This document shows, in pieces, positions 51,243-63,544 of a DNA stretch of 64,000 nt. A program made the translations under genes and the position numbers. Origin of the DNA: Ignelater luminosus (Eukaryota; Arthropoda; Insecta; Coleoptera; Elateridae); the NCBI GenBank assembly GCA_011009095.1, contig VTPC01008269.1:46791-110790 (forward strand), in the 5' to 3' direction. Each line of letters begins with the position of its first letter. Within the stretch, counting starts at the first letter, position 1. The notes below the pieces were generated by a model, which had not been told where the DNA came from, made no database searches, and worked only from the letters and a program-made list of their open reading frames with translations.

Positions 51243-52243
51243 CTAATTTACCATCATACGCCACAGAACGTACTTTACGTCGTATACGACTCATTCGGGT
51301 TTGCACGTCCTCATCGCTGACTCTTTTTGTAGCCCATGACCAGGCTTTCTGTACATCAGCCACGGAATTGGCTTCTCCACCTTCCTTTTTTAAGATGTAT
51401 TTCATTATAGACCAATACCCTTCGATTGGTCGAAGTTCAGGACTGTTAGGGGGATTGCAGTCTTTGGGAACTACAACAACTCCATTTGCTCATACAACTC
51501 TTCCACTGATTTAGCATAGTGGCAACTGGTTAAGTCTGGCCAAAACAATGGTTATGACTTATGCTCTCGTAGAAAAGGCAGAAGCCGCTTTTGCAAGCAT
51601 TCCGTTTTGTAAATTTTCTGGTTCATTGTTCCCGTGGTGATGAATGACCGACTTCTTTTTCCACAGCTACAAATAGCTTGCCAAAGTAAGTATTTTCTTG
51701 GATACTTGGACCTTTTTTTAAGTTTACAATCTTCTGGAGCATCTTTACGACTTTTGCTGGTGTAAAACTCGTGACCCGAAATTTGCTTTGATATAAGTTT
51801 CGTCATCCATCACCATGCATTCATATCTTGTTAAAAAATTTTTGTACAATTTCCTCGATCTACGTTTTGGCAGTTAAATTCTGTTTAGCATTACGATCGG
51901 GTGCGATTTGGGCCTTATAACTTTTTAAACTAGCTTTACTCTTAACTTTTTGTACATATGATTGGGACATTTTTATCTTTTTAGCCACATCACGCGATGA
52001 CAACTTGGGATTGGATACAAAAAGCTGTAATACGCGTTGTTTCTTTTTGTCCTTGACTCCTTCTTTCCTCCGCTTCCTGGTTTCCTTTCCACTGTTAAAC
52101 GGTCTCGAAGCTTTTTTAAAACAGAACAAGCAGTTGAATGAGGATAATTTAACTTTTTTTGCTAGTGGTCTATAACTTATTAGAGGGTTTTTAGTGTTTT
52201 CGTGCAAGATAATTTCACGTAGCTGAAGTTGACGGCTTGCCAT
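51243..52243 (-). pseudogene. DD37E transposase
   Basis: It starts MASRQLQLREIILHEN at 52243 with a helix-turn-helix region, then KKQRVLQLFVSNPKL and SSRDVAKKIKMSQSYVQ. The catalytic triad is complete: aspartate in ECMVMDDETYIKANF, aspartate in LFWPDLTSCHYAKS and glutamate in ELRPIEGYWSIMK, with 37 residues between the last two. The C-terminus ends RSVAYDGKLD and stop. Breaks are few: two compensating shifts near residue 37-60, shifts near TAKT and after KANF, and a one-base loss at YEQ before GVVVVPKD. So the copy is inactive but recent. Its size, about 335 codons, is normal. Confidence 0.88.
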
Positions 52244-52366
52244 GTGAACAACGAATAAACAACAAAAAATATCAATTGTCACATTTTGTTTCTATGGCTA
52301 CTAGATATGTTTTGTCAAAATAAAAACCAACCTGTTTCTTATCTTAGCACTAGTAAGTTCTAATTC

Positions 52367-52398
52367 GTGCCCATGTTTTGGCGTGTTTAACCTTTATG
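52367..52398 (-). repeat. Right TIR of the DD37E element
   Basis: Inverted match to 51108-51139. It is followed outside by TA on the plus strand, the expected target dinucleotide. Confidence 0.9.
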
Positions 52399-52629
52399 TA
52401 TTTCCTTATCATAGCTTGTTTGCTCTAGAACGCGATGAAGCTACCTTGTCTATACATTGGAGGATACTCTGAATGAATTACTTTTATCTTTAGTGAGAAA
52501 TAAATTAAAGTTTCTGGAATTTATGTACAATACATCTGAACCAGGTTTCTTTGATGCTAAAGTACTCAGAGGCATGTCAACGTCAGAAGAATCGTCATTG
52601 GTAAAATGTATTTTTGTTTAAATAAACCG

Positions 52630-53995
52630 TTAAAAAAATCTTTCATGTTCTGACTCAGAACTTGATGTTGATGACGTACGTGGTTTGCATAACTTCTTTC
52701 TAGGGTTTGAACTACCACTAGCTCCTGGTGCATCATCACCCATTCTTCTCACAACTTTTTCTCTCTGCAGTGCAGTACTTTCTTCTAACTCGTCCTTGTT
52801 TGGCATTGACGTCAGTATTTTCGATTTGCCACATTTCCTACCTCGTGTCCCTACCTTCCTCTAAAGTTCTGGTAATGGAATAATATCCGTAGGACGCATA
52901 GTAAAATTTTCATTTTGCGTCTATTGCTCAGCTATAGAGTCTTCTTCTGGAAAAATACCTCGCCTTAGTGGATAAATTCTGGTAGCACTAAAGCCTTTGA
53001 CTGCATTACGGAATAGTTCACATACGTAAAAATGAGTTATTGCCCGATTATTCTTTCTCATAAAAACTCTTACTTCTTCATTATAGTAAGTTTTCAGTGC
53101 TCCCATTATTGGCTTATCCAACGGCTGAGTTTTATGGATAGAATATGGTGGTAAAAAATAATTGTGAAAGAATTCTGCTTAGCTTTGAGAACAGCATCGA
53201 GGTTTCGCGGATGGGAATGATGTCGATCTAATACTAACAGGACTGGACTATTTTCAGTTGGTCTGGAATGATTTAAAAAATGTTCAAACCATTGAGTAAA
53301 TCCACCCAGATGGATAAAATGCAAACAATGAACCGGGAGAAACGATTTTTTAAGTTATTCGTTGGGTATTTTCCTCGGGAATATAATCATTGGTGGCACG
53401 AATGAACCACTTGCGTTCATGCAGAGCACGACGGTTACTAGAGAGCCTCTTTCGGCTGAAGTGATTGCTCCTATCAGGAGCGAAATTATATTTGTCCATT
53501 ACCTCTTCTAATAGGTCAAAGTACTGAGTGAGATTTTCTCTATTAAAACTTACTGCCCTTGCCACCAATGTTCCTGTAGGCTTCCTTATGCTTAGAATAG
53601 TTGTATGCCGTTTTAAAAAGGCATGTAACCAGTTTTTGCCTACGCTTTCATTTAATAGAGAAAACGTATTGGGCAAACTGTTACGTTTCGCTAGCTGAAA
53701 CGCAATTCTACGTACGCCTTGACGTGTCAATCCGAAATATTTTCGCTCCATTTCTAAGAAATACATGACTAATTCGTCCTCCAATGCTGGTAGTCAAACT
53801 GGTTCTCGTCCGAGAACTGTTTTTTTTGTAAAAGATTGCCACTCTCTTTGCAAAGAAAAAAGAGAGTGGCACGAGGGACGTTATATTGTTTTGCAGCGAC
53901 TAGAAAACCCATTTTTTTTTGGCATCAATTGCTTTTTGGATACTCTCTGGGTTCCACTTTTGCCTTTTAATTTGATTGTGTGTCCCAGATGACAT
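52630..53995 (-). pseudogene. pogo/Tigger-type transposase (DDE_1), first catalytic block deleted
   Basis: Starts with ATG at 53995 (SSGTHNQIKRQKWNP) and an N-terminal helix-turn-helix in which MGFLVAAKQYNVPRATL is readable. Then ALEDELVMYFLEMERKYFGL, a CENP-B-like domain (NESVGKNWLHAFLKRH), SAERGSLVTVVLCMNASG, FEHFLNHSRPTENSPVLLVL and the second catalytic aspartate in VLDRHHSH. LPPYSIHKTQPLDKP carries the third aspartate, followed by ALKTYYNEEVRVFM. A serine-rich tail ends SSSESEHERFF with stop TAA at 52632-52630. About 90 bases that should encode NVDETGL are missing after KYNFAP, and several frameshifts occur. About 450 codons, normal for pogo. TIRs were not found. Confidence 0.85.
53838..53870. 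repeat. Perfect 12-bp hairpin inside the pogo gene
   Basis: GCCACTCTCTTT (53838-53849) and AAAGAGAGTGGC (53859-53870) are exact inverted repeats with a 9-base loop. It lies at a place where the protein departs from the family, just after VPRATL, so it is probably a secondary change and not an original feature. Confidence 0.8.
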
Positions 53996-56900
53996 TGTAA
54001 AATCTAGAAAACATGAGATTGTTGTACATTTCGGGTACTATAAGAGTCAGGTTATACGAAATAATTGCTTTCGCGGCTAATACGGACTATTCCATATTAC
54101 CCCCATAACCTCTTTTCAAAATTTTTGTTTGTTGATTTGTTATGGATTAAATTAGCAAATATTTTTATTGCCTACTGCATGCATTGGCTTTTATAATATA
54201 TCTAATCAACAAATTGCTATATTAATACTAACAATGCAAATACAAGTTTAGAACAACGTATAACGAGAAATCAACCTTTAAGTACTCCGGCTCTGTTTAA
54301 GCCGGTAGAAGCATTTCACTGTGCGTGCGAATAAGTAGAATACTACAAATAAATTAGTGTGCCTGAGGCTTCCAAGATGGAGTACATACTTTCGAAAATA
54401 ATTAATATTCCATATTTACCGAATCTCTCTATACTTCTTAAGCCTCCATGTCATTTCTCAATAGTGGTAAGCAGAGAGTTTTAAGCTTTAAAATAAAAAT
54501 AAAAAGAAAAATTCAAGGCAAAACAACACTCGAGCCCAGTCGCATCTGAATTGCAATTAGTACCATGCTGAGAGAGCTTAACCATATACCGCAGTCGTCC
54601 AGTCTTCACTTCAATGTCATATTTGCAGTAGCGATCATTATAAATATAAGTTTTTTCGTCCATCATGAATGTTTTGCAAAGAAAAGAAAAATGATGCATG
54701 TATACAAAACAAAGAGCAAGAGAACGAAAAAGCAGCACCCAAGCCCAGCCAAATCCTGAATTCTAGTCCGCAGCGTCCTTTCCAGCTTGTGACGTCTTCC
54801 GCCTTTAGCCGCGAGTAAAATCACGCCAAGACAGCACAAGCACTTACTGCAGCATCCCTCTTCAGTAGTTCCAATCTACCCGGCTGGGATTGTGTAATAA
54901 TGGCACCTCTTGTTTGTAGTGATTTTGTGGCTCTATAAGTAGATTTCATGGTAATGCTATTAGGAGTTTAATTTATTTGGTGCTTTGGAATGTAATGGAA
55001 AGTCTAATAAGATTCCACAACTAGTATTATTGTCGGGGTATAAACCGCTGAGAAGGCTAAAGTCTGGATTCTAATCGCTGTAGGTAGCCTTAACACGGAA
55101 TATGAAAAAGAGGAAAAGCGCAGCATTGAGATATGGTAGAGGTTAACTTTGACAACTGTCAAATGAATGGCTGAAGTCTTCAGGACAATCAAGATAGCTT
55201 TTCTGGGCCTGTCTGTGCGAGACTGCAAAAAACCATTTCGGTTAGTTCTAAACTTGGAAGCCTAACTCAAATAGCCTAAATAATACTGAAGTTGATTTCA
55301 TGTTCAATTAGTCATCAATTGACTGTGAGATGCAATAAAAGATTAACAGGATTTCATTGCTTAATCTGGTGTTGATATCGATGAGAACGTATACTAATTC
55401 CCGGGATTGTTGTTAATTGTATAAATATAAAGACAGACCTTGTTTTCCCAAAGGGACAAAAATTATGCAGGCTGGAGAGGTAAAATCATTTTGTACCTAC
55501 TTTAGGAAGTGAAGTGGTAACGGTTTATTTTCGGTAAATCATTTCATATCGAACTAGATGCTAAAACTAGATAATTCTCAGGCTTTGGCATATTGTCAGA
55601 ATTGGAGAAGTGGGTAGGTACCGACGACATCTTAAAATCTAGAATTTCCTATCGAAGTGGATTATTTCTCTAGATCTAATAAATTTTATAAAGGCTTGCT
55701 ATCATTTGCAGGATGCGGACTTTCATAGAGTACATACGTCTTGATCTTGAAGAGGTTATGTATTAAGTGTCACCAAATCCTGAGGCCATAGCAGTATGAT
55801 AAAGAGCAAGAGCAAAAAACGAAAAGAGAAGACATAGAAAAAGTAAACAGTCCTCGCCAGTTAGAGTAACTAAGATCCTACGAGTCGTTCAAGTTAAGAA
55901 AAGAAAACTAATCATTTAATAAATGAGATAACAATTGAAACGAAGAAAGTATGTAATTATGTAAAGACTGACAAAGATAATTTTTCTAATTGAATACTTC
56001 AAAGTTACTTTTAAAGAAATCCATTGTTGGATATATTTTGGAATTACTGAAGTAAAAATGCCTCCGGTTTGGTAAGTAAGAAATTCATGAGAAATTGATA
56101 GTTTTTAAGCAGGAGAACAAAAATAAGACTAGAACTAAATTGAAGACGGTTGACACTGAATAGGGAAATTTTTCGAGAATATTTAGGAAAGTAGTATCTG
56201 TAGTTACTAATTACAGAAGTTGAACAACTAGTGACAGGAAAAGATCGTGGTTTGGAAAAAAAATTATCATGGTCTGTTAACTGGATTTTGGCTTCAGCAG
56301 CCGATTTTCCAGGTTCGAGTAAAAACTTCTTCAAATGAAGTACTTAATTTGAAAACAAGGTTTTATTTTTATATTTTTAATTCTTTAAAGATATAAATTT
56401 TTGAATTAAATTCGCAGCGTGACTTGTATTAAATTATCTGATAAAAGGATATAGATGATGATGGTCAGATTCCATTTGGACGACCAGAAAAAAATTTATA
56501 ATTACGAGAGGAGGTTTAGAAAACATTACGAAGATGCGTAGCATAAAAAGTGAACATCCTCAAATTTGAAGATTTTTAAATACAAACCGCTAATGAAGAA
56601 AAGAAATTATAATAAAATTTCTAAGTTTATAAAGAAATATCTATTAAGTACAACATTTTTACTGTCTCACTTTCAATAAGTTTTTACTCCTCTTTACTAT
56701 ACCGCTAGTATTTGAAAATCATCCTGTAGCAGAAGCTTCGGTTTTGGAAATTTAAGATTTATGTTTATATAATAAATACTGTTTTGTTACTGATGTATCA
56801 AGTTTTAAAAAGCGACAGGCAGGTTACATGATAACAAAAGTAAACAGGAGTGGATTTTCATAAGATCAGCCTAAACGTACAAAATTATTTTATATTACGT

Positions 56901-58039
56901 AACATGAACATAACGTACGTGATAAATGTTTTGCGTTTTAATATAAAAAATACCAACAGAAGGATAGCTTTGATAATATTTAATGTACAAAACCTTTTTC
57001 TAAGCCATAAAATATTTTTTGTGGCGAAAATAAAATATCCGCCGCTTGGGTTTTTATCTTATATTAAATTCACAAAATATAAAAAAAAGGTTAAAGATAA
57101 TTTCATTTAGGTTTAACCGAAACATTCAACGCGCATTTAAATTCACATCAAGTAAAAACATAATTATTCCTCGAAACTAAAACGAATAAAAACTAATTGT
57201 CTTTTTTCAAGACATATTCCCTTTGAAACCTATTTCCAGTAAAAACATAACACTAAAATATTGCTTCAGAAAAACAAAGACAATCATTCTAAAAGCCTAT
57301 TACACTTGCATTGAAATTGCGACGAAGTTGAAACAAATACGTGTTACACAGGAAGCAATACATCAAAGTAGAGTATATATTGCACTCTAAAAATTTACAC
57401 TTTCCAATTTGTTATATTTCATAAACTTGAAACAGAAAACATCCACATCTGAAACCCTTACATTATCTATAAGACGCGTTCACTCTATTATATCCTTTTT
57501 CCGCAAGCAGCAAATTACTTGTCTAACCATTAATTTTGTGAACAAATTATCTCTTGTAAGAAGGATTTTCCGCTTGGAGATACCCGTAAGAAAGTGCGAT
57601 GGTAATCGGTTAGCCAAACTAAAATTTCATTAAATAAACATTGCACTTAACGCTTAACTTTTGCTACTAATTTGAGAAAAGCGCAAAATAAACAAGTTGC
57701 TGCGAAATAATAATCGTAATCCACTGTGCCAATGCACTCCTGCATTAGCATCAATGTCAACAAGTACAACTGCAATTATTCATTTTGAAGTGTTTCTTTT
57801 TGCTAAGGGTCATTCTTTGGAATATATGAATGTGTAAATAGAAATTTAAATAATTTCCACAGTCGAAACGTTACAGTAACACCTGGATATATTTACATAT
57901 AATTAATGTCTAATATTTATTCGTGTTTGTTAGTTGAAATCATTCTCTAATTTCGTAACAATTAAACTTTTTATTGAAATTAATTAAAATCGTATTCTCA
58001 GACTTTTTTACGCCAAGTTCCTTTACAGTGTTTCTCAGT
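53996..58039. other. AT-rich DNA without recognised gene
   Basis: Open frames here are short and unmatched. A GC-richer patch at 54730-54900 contains a TGACGTC (CRE-like) motif but no recognisable product. Nothing else could be supported. Confidence 0.55.
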
Positions 58040-58305
58040 TCTTTTTTTGACCTCAACGTGTTCATTCCCCCATTTGGGAGGGGAATTCTACGGCTTCTCT
58101 TCAATCAAGATCGGTAATTCTAGAAAAAATAAAAGTGTATATGAGATACGATATAATAAAGTTTGTGGAGATTACCGTTCTGATAATCAATGACACCACT
58201 AAGGAAAACCACGGAAAATTTTAAAATGAAGGCTCAGGGATTTGAACCCTAGTGCTCCAGTATGCAGTGACGCGTTATCGCTAGATCATACCGCTCAGTT
58301 CTTCC
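58040..58305 (-). repeat. tRNA-derived SINE-like unit
   Basis: On the minus strand, TGATCTAGCGATAACGCG (58287-58270) matches an A-box region, and AGGGTTCAAATCCCT (58250-58236) is a good T arm containing a B box: five pairs including one G-T, with loop TTCAAAT. The anticodon arm and acceptor do not pair. Downstream comes CCGTGGTTTTCCTTAG, which I associate with several arthropod SINE bodies, and more AT-rich sequence. The 3' limit is uncertain. Confidence 0.5.
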
Positions 58306-59699
58306 TTAGTATCAAATACCAAAAACTTCTAAATGATCTGTTATTGAGTAACATACCTTTATAAAGGTAATTTCTGAACAAAGTACAACTCAATAATCGA
58401 TTATTGCTTTTTAAAGATAAATGGATGTAAAAATGAAGTGTAAGCTACTTAAACGATCATCTCCGACAAGAACTGATATTATTTTATCTCTCACTAAAGC
58501 TTTTCTTGATACACGCTCCAACGTGTAAAACATGTTTATCATCACTGAGATGTTATACATGAGACGATTGAACTAATAACAAGTTACGTTTTGACAAACA
58601 TAATAGCACACCTCTCCGTTAGCATCAACCGGAGGCCGTTTAGATGATGTACCTCCCTAGCAACCGGTGAGATATGTTGTCTGGTGTCTGCCAAGGTAGC
58701 TTTTCTCCATGATAAGACGTAGATAGCAGTGGCAGTAGGTTGGACAGCTGTGGGTTACCGGCGTTATTGAGTTGCTATTGTGTTGGCGAAGTAATAAGGA
58801 TAAAACGTGTCGACTGTCTTGCTGCTAGGCGTTGAAACTGACGATAGAGACGGAAAAAGCGGCACATTGATACGGCGGGTCTCATGTAATGGACGGCAAA
58901 GATTGAGTAGATGGTGTCGGCCCTGGCGCTGGCGTTCATATTGACTATGGTGGGTGGTAGTTGGTGAATGGCAAAAATTTGTTTGCTGAAGGTGGAGAAA
59001 TATAGTGCAAAACGACAACTTCGGCGACCACAAACCTACTAACTCCCCCAATAGTTACGTCCATCGGGAAACACTATGGCAAGAGCAACGCTGGCGTGAA
59101 TTCAGGTTGTTTTCCAATGCCCTTACTACTTTCTTCTCAAAAATTACGTTACGGACACAAAGCTTTCCTGTTCCAGGTTTTATTTCAACCTTGTTTTCTT
59201 CTAAGATTCGAATCACCGTTCTTCTTGCAGTTGCATACGTTGTTCTTGCTTTTCTACAATGGTTTTGTACGAAACATTTTTATTTTCTAAGAAAACTTGC
59301 AAACTTTTCTAACGCACTAATTCTTGTTTTGATGACAATTTTTAAAATAAGTAAAAACTGGTGAAAACAATCAACTTGCAGAAGCAATGGAAACTAGACG
59401 TTTCTGCCAATAAAAAACATCTGGGAATGCAAAGCATAACCACAACGAACTCCTGTTTTGTTACTTTTTTCAAACTTTGGCGGCCATTTTGACTATGTTC
59501 CCGAAGAGTTATCAAAAAACTAAGATACCACGTTGTCTTTAGTTTTTGATGTAGAATCCAAACCTCAAGTCAAAATTTCAGAATTTGACAAAAAATGCGG
59601 ACAGACATACATACAGACAGAGAGACTTCAAAATTCAGTAACGACTCCTTCGGAGTTTGTTGAAAATAATTGAGACATTCTAGTGCTGTAACGATTTAA
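58306..59699. other. GC-richer patch at 58.6-59.05 kb; no recognised gene
   Basis: 58610-59050 is less AT-rich and open on the minus strand for 95 codons (59051-58764), unmatched. It is rich in short low-complexity motifs such as GGTGGGTGGTAG. At 59595-59622 there is a degenerate CAGACATA simple repeat. No gene is supported. Confidence 0.45.
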
Positions 59700-60492
59700 A
59701 GAAGAATTCCAAACTATGCATTTTTAAATGTCACACGTCTTAGGTTCCTCAATTCCCCACCCACGATGTCCTTCACATACTCGATTGGCGACAAATCAGG
59801 AGAGTTCGATGATCACGGTATAAGGTTAGCATGAGCCTCTTGAAAAAGTTGAAAAACATGTAGGATCGGGCATTACCATATATTGCTGAACAAACGAAAC
59901 GTGGAGTTCTATTACTTCCTGAATGTACTACTGGACTGTCACTGTGTCTTGGATGAATAGCAAAGGAGATCTACTCCCAAGAACAATGGATGCCCATACG
60001 ATAACCCCCGCAGTTTGATGCACAGGTCTTTTGACAAAAAATTGAACATAGCGCCTTTATCCACGTGCATCCCTAAACAGAAGCTAGATTACTACTCAAG
60101 GTGCCGATTCAGTCTTAAACTACACCACTCCAAACGTTGCTCCCGATGCTTAGCTGTTAAGGGTAACACAATACGACATCAAGCTGAAAGACCGGATAGA
60201 ACGATAAACCGTTCGAAGTGTTAGAGTACGACCATTATTACCAAAACATTCGTCAGCAATTGATCTTGTAGTGGAGACTCCTTTTTTGATCTCCGGTTTT
60301 TCTTCTGCGTCGTTCTTGGCCTTCTTTTTTATATGCTTGAGAACATCGCACAACGATAGTTTGCCTTCGGTTAAGACGGTTTGTCATTTCTCTAACAAGA
60401 AACCTCCTTCCCGCAAGCCCAACAATTCGACTTTTCTCGAATTCGCTCAATTGACAGTAATTTCCCTGTTTGCATACTCTAAGCATAATCAT
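59700..60492 (-). pseudogene. Second Tc1-type transposase, minus strand
   Basis: It begins near MIMLRVCKQGNYCQLSEFEK at 60492 with helix-turn-helix SRIVGLAGRRFLVREM and the arginine-rich linker GQERRRRKTGDQKR. TLTLRTVYRSIRS follows in another frame. Then come VHQTAGVIVWASIVLGSRSP and LLFIQDTVTVQ, a degraded QQ...NARSY (family QQDNARPH, so the second catalytic aspartate is not evident) and SPDLSPIEYV with the catalytic glutamate, followed by LRNLRRV. It differs from the Tc1 copy at 43.6 kb and belongs to another Tc1 lineage. The segment with the first aspartate is not readable. Terminal repeats were not found. Confidence 0.8.
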
Positions 60493-62698
60493 ATTGTCAA
60501 AACACGTAAATCACAAGAATAACAATCGAAACGATGTTAATTAACAATAAAAAAAAACTAAAATCGAAAGAAAGAAGTGCCAAATGTGGAATTGCCGCAT
60601 TAAGATCTGATCCCAAAATCAGTTGGTAGCCCAACATTTCTACCAATTTTGGTTAAGAAATTCGACCTCCTTCTTGGTTTTCCAATTTCCAAGTCACTGA
60701 GTCCTTGAACTATCGCTTTGGTATCTGCTAATTTTCAAATCATACCAAAGAAGCTAGAAATGTTGATTTACTATAGTTTTAATGGTTTGCTACAAGTCAA
60801 CACAAATCTGAATTCATACATTCTGTCTGTTAGTCTGTTGCCATGTTTCCGTAACTTTACAGGACACGTTATATAAGAAATCAACTTAGAATCTTCTCCT
60901 GATTACAGATACATAATCGGTATTTCGATATTTCGAATGGTTTTCGAGATAATCGGTATTTTTTTTATTTTAAATTTCGTCATGATCATGGTTGCATTTT
61001 TAATGGTTGTAATTGCTTCAGGCACATCTTGGATGCGTGATAGGTTCCAGGGTATGTTAGATGTATAGGTCACTAGTCATTTTTAAGAAATTTGGATATT
61101 TGACTTCAATCTTTCCCTTTTTAATCGAGACAAATTTTGCCTATTGCAAGTGTTATACTGACGTAACCAGACTGGAACTAGATTTTTGGATACTTGGAGT
61201 TCAATTCAGTACTAGGTTAAAGCAAACAGTAAATCTACGTTTTATTTCTGTTTTGGGCCAAGTTCTGATCGGATCTTAAAGAGTCAATCTTGACAGCAAC
61301 AATCACGAAAAAAGTGCTGCAGGTTAAGAAACTATACCTCGGTTTAAAGGATAGCTTCCATCCATCGTTTTACCTTTTGAAAAAAAAGATCTCGACCAAG
61401 AAGTCTTCTTTAGTTTTTTGGGGCTGAATGATCCAAAGGCAAAGGGGTTTTCCAAGCTCATCATAGACACCATTGATATGCTAGGTACTGCAAAAGCAGA
61501 CACTACTCGAGTAAAAGACAAAAACACTGAGCTAGAATCCTTTGAATGTTCACCTGACGTTCAATTAGGCACGATAGCAATGCACTGCATATGAAAAAAG
61601 GAAGAGATAATTTAGAAAGTCTGCTGAAACTTGTAAAGAATTATTTCAATAAAAGAAAGCAGTTTCTGAATAGAAAATATTCAAGAAGTCTCTCATCAGA
61701 GTTCTTATTACATAGTAGTCCTTTGCAAGTTGTTATAATTTGGTAGATATAACAAAACGTCTACGAAATCTGTGGTGAGTCGCAATAAAACGCGATTTAA
61801 GTATGTTAACCTCACGGCAGTGGCTGCAGTTTTGACAAAACATATTTAAATTTAATAAATTATTATTTAATGACCAATTAATAAATAAGTTCTTAGTTTA
61901 ATCCCTAAGTGTACACAAACGGTACAGATGCAACAAGAATCTTGCACAGGTAGTTTTGAAGAACTCTCAGTATCCTGTATAATAAATAAGTTTAAATACT
62001 TCAGAGAAAATATTAACCACTTCCCTACTAAGTTCTCCCACTTTTTCTTTTTAAGCTACGCCTTGGTAAATCTCGACAAGTGTCCCCTAGCTAAACATCG
62101 TAATCTTTCGGATTCAGGACTTTAGAAGATAAATTTGTGGATGGGAAAGAATAATACAGTACAAGCGGATCCGAATTCCTTTGCACGCCTATGGATTACA
62201 ATACTTATTGTAAATATCAATAATAAATTCGCATGGGTTTCACATAACGCTGTAAAATTGAAAAATTTAAAAAAAATTTATTTATAAGAAAAATTAAGAA
62301 AGGCAAAATTGCATTATCGGATTATGTACAACTTCTGTTCTTCAAATTCTCGGCAATAATATAGTAATAGGGCAACTCCAGCTAGAAAAAAACAAAACAC
62401 TGAAATGTTACAGAACCATTACTAACTTGAAATAAAAAATCTTATTTTTCAGAAAATATAATACATAAAAATACTAAATGTTGTTTTCTAATTTAAGAAA
62501 AAAATTTATAATTTGATTGTGCACTGTTCATACATTTTATGAATTATTAAAAACAATTTACCGTAGCTTCTAACAACAGAAAATTATTGTAGACAATATT
62601 TTTCAGAGTTTAGCTATTAAACAATATTCAGTAGCCAGCGAGGCGCAAGTTTCTCTACTATCCATGAAAGTAAGTCTGAACACCCGGAATACGGAAAT
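60493..62698. other. AT-rich DNA with one unexplained coding-like stretch
   Basis: At 61396-61611 the plus strand reads DQEVFFSFLGLNDPKAKG and IIDTIDMLGTAKADTTRVKD, then a stop. After it, MKKGRDNLESLLKLVKNYF opens another 52 codons to about 61745. The composition is protein-like, but I recognise no family. It could be a fragment of an unknown repeat gene. The remainder is AT-rich without features. Confidence 0.35.
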
Positions 62699-63540
62699 AT
62701 GGAAGAAAGTCAAAAAAGGAAGAAAAAACCAAACATGCATACATGGAAGAAATTTAAAAATCAAAAAATGCGCGAAAACGCAAAGAAATACTTAGGTTAT
62801 AGTCGAGGAAGAGATGGAACCTTTAGACAAAACATGGTTAGGAGGTCAAGAAAAATGGGAAAAGCATGCACATCAAATTTCTGTAAAAAGATTTTGCAAA
62901 GCTCTTCTGGAGACACAGGAGAAAAGATTTTTGAAGATTTCGAGTCTTTATTAAACTGGAATCAAAGGAAGATTTAAAAATGTTCGCATGTTTCACAAAT
63001 TCAGACAAAAAAGAGCACAGTAAAAGAAGAGAAGGAACTCTGCACTCAAAGTTGAATAATCGATAAGAAAAATTAGAAGTCTGCAGAACATTATTTAAAT
63101 ACCTTAGGTCTTTGTCCATTTACAGTTCAAAACTGGATGAAGAAGGGTAATTACGGGATAAGTGAAGGTAAACGTCAAGTAAATGAAAAACGTAAACATC
63201 AAAATGTTCGGATTAAGGCATTCAAGGAGGCAAAAGAGTATTTAGATAGATTTCTCACTATGTAAGAAAAAATATTATTTAGAACAGCATTTTACATCGT
63301 ATAAACAACTGTTTTAAGTCTACTCTGAAAAATGCAAGAGGATTGGGTCACCGCTTTACAAAGATGAACATTCATAAAACTTTGGCACGAAAAGCATCTG
63401 AGCCTGTTTTCGCCAAAGAAAGATCAATGCGATATCTGCACTCAACATGAGAACGGCAATGTTTCAAAAAAGAAATGGAAATCGCATATTGAAAAAAAAG
63501 AATCGTGTCCGAAAACAGAAAGAAAACATAAAAGAACTTT
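62699..63540 (+). pseudogene. N-terminal half of a dispersed insect gene family, function unknown
   Basis: It opens MEESQKRKKKPNMHTWKKF with KYLGYSRGRDGTF and MGKACTSNFCKK, like the RxxxWKxN...RNxGxxY...PC..KC start of a family present in many copies in insects. After shifts, KLEVCRTLF (about 63067), TVQNWMKKGNYG, EAKEYLDRF and SLFSPKKDQCDICTQHENGN (about 63400-63460) follow. The C..C pair and the order of blocks match that family as I remember it. It is often treated as transposon-derived, which I cannot prove. Several stops and shifts are present. The similarity ends around 63540, where minus-strand coding begins. Confidence 0.5.
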
Positions 63541-63544
63541 TAAA

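Larger units (their letters stand above)
51108..52398 (-). mobile_element. DD37E Tc1/mariner-superfamily transposon with both TIRs
   Basis: The element is about 1.29 kb long and bounded by 32-bp terminal inverted repeats: left 51108-51139 (starts TATAAAGGTTGAACACGCC) and right 52367-52398, read on the minus strand as CATAAAGGTTAAACACGCC. They match at 29 of 32 positions. A TA lies outside the right end and TG outside the left, consistent with a mutated TA target duplication. The transposase fills most of the space. The 37-residue spacing places it with the ITmD37E-type elements known from mosquitoes. Confidence 0.9.

Noticed and set aside
59560-60860. CAGACATA-type sequence at 59.6 kb and its apparent inverted partner at 60.83 kb as ends of the second Tc1 element
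   Set aside because: Similarity is simple-sequence in nature and fails outside the CAGAC-rich part; not convincing terminal repeats.
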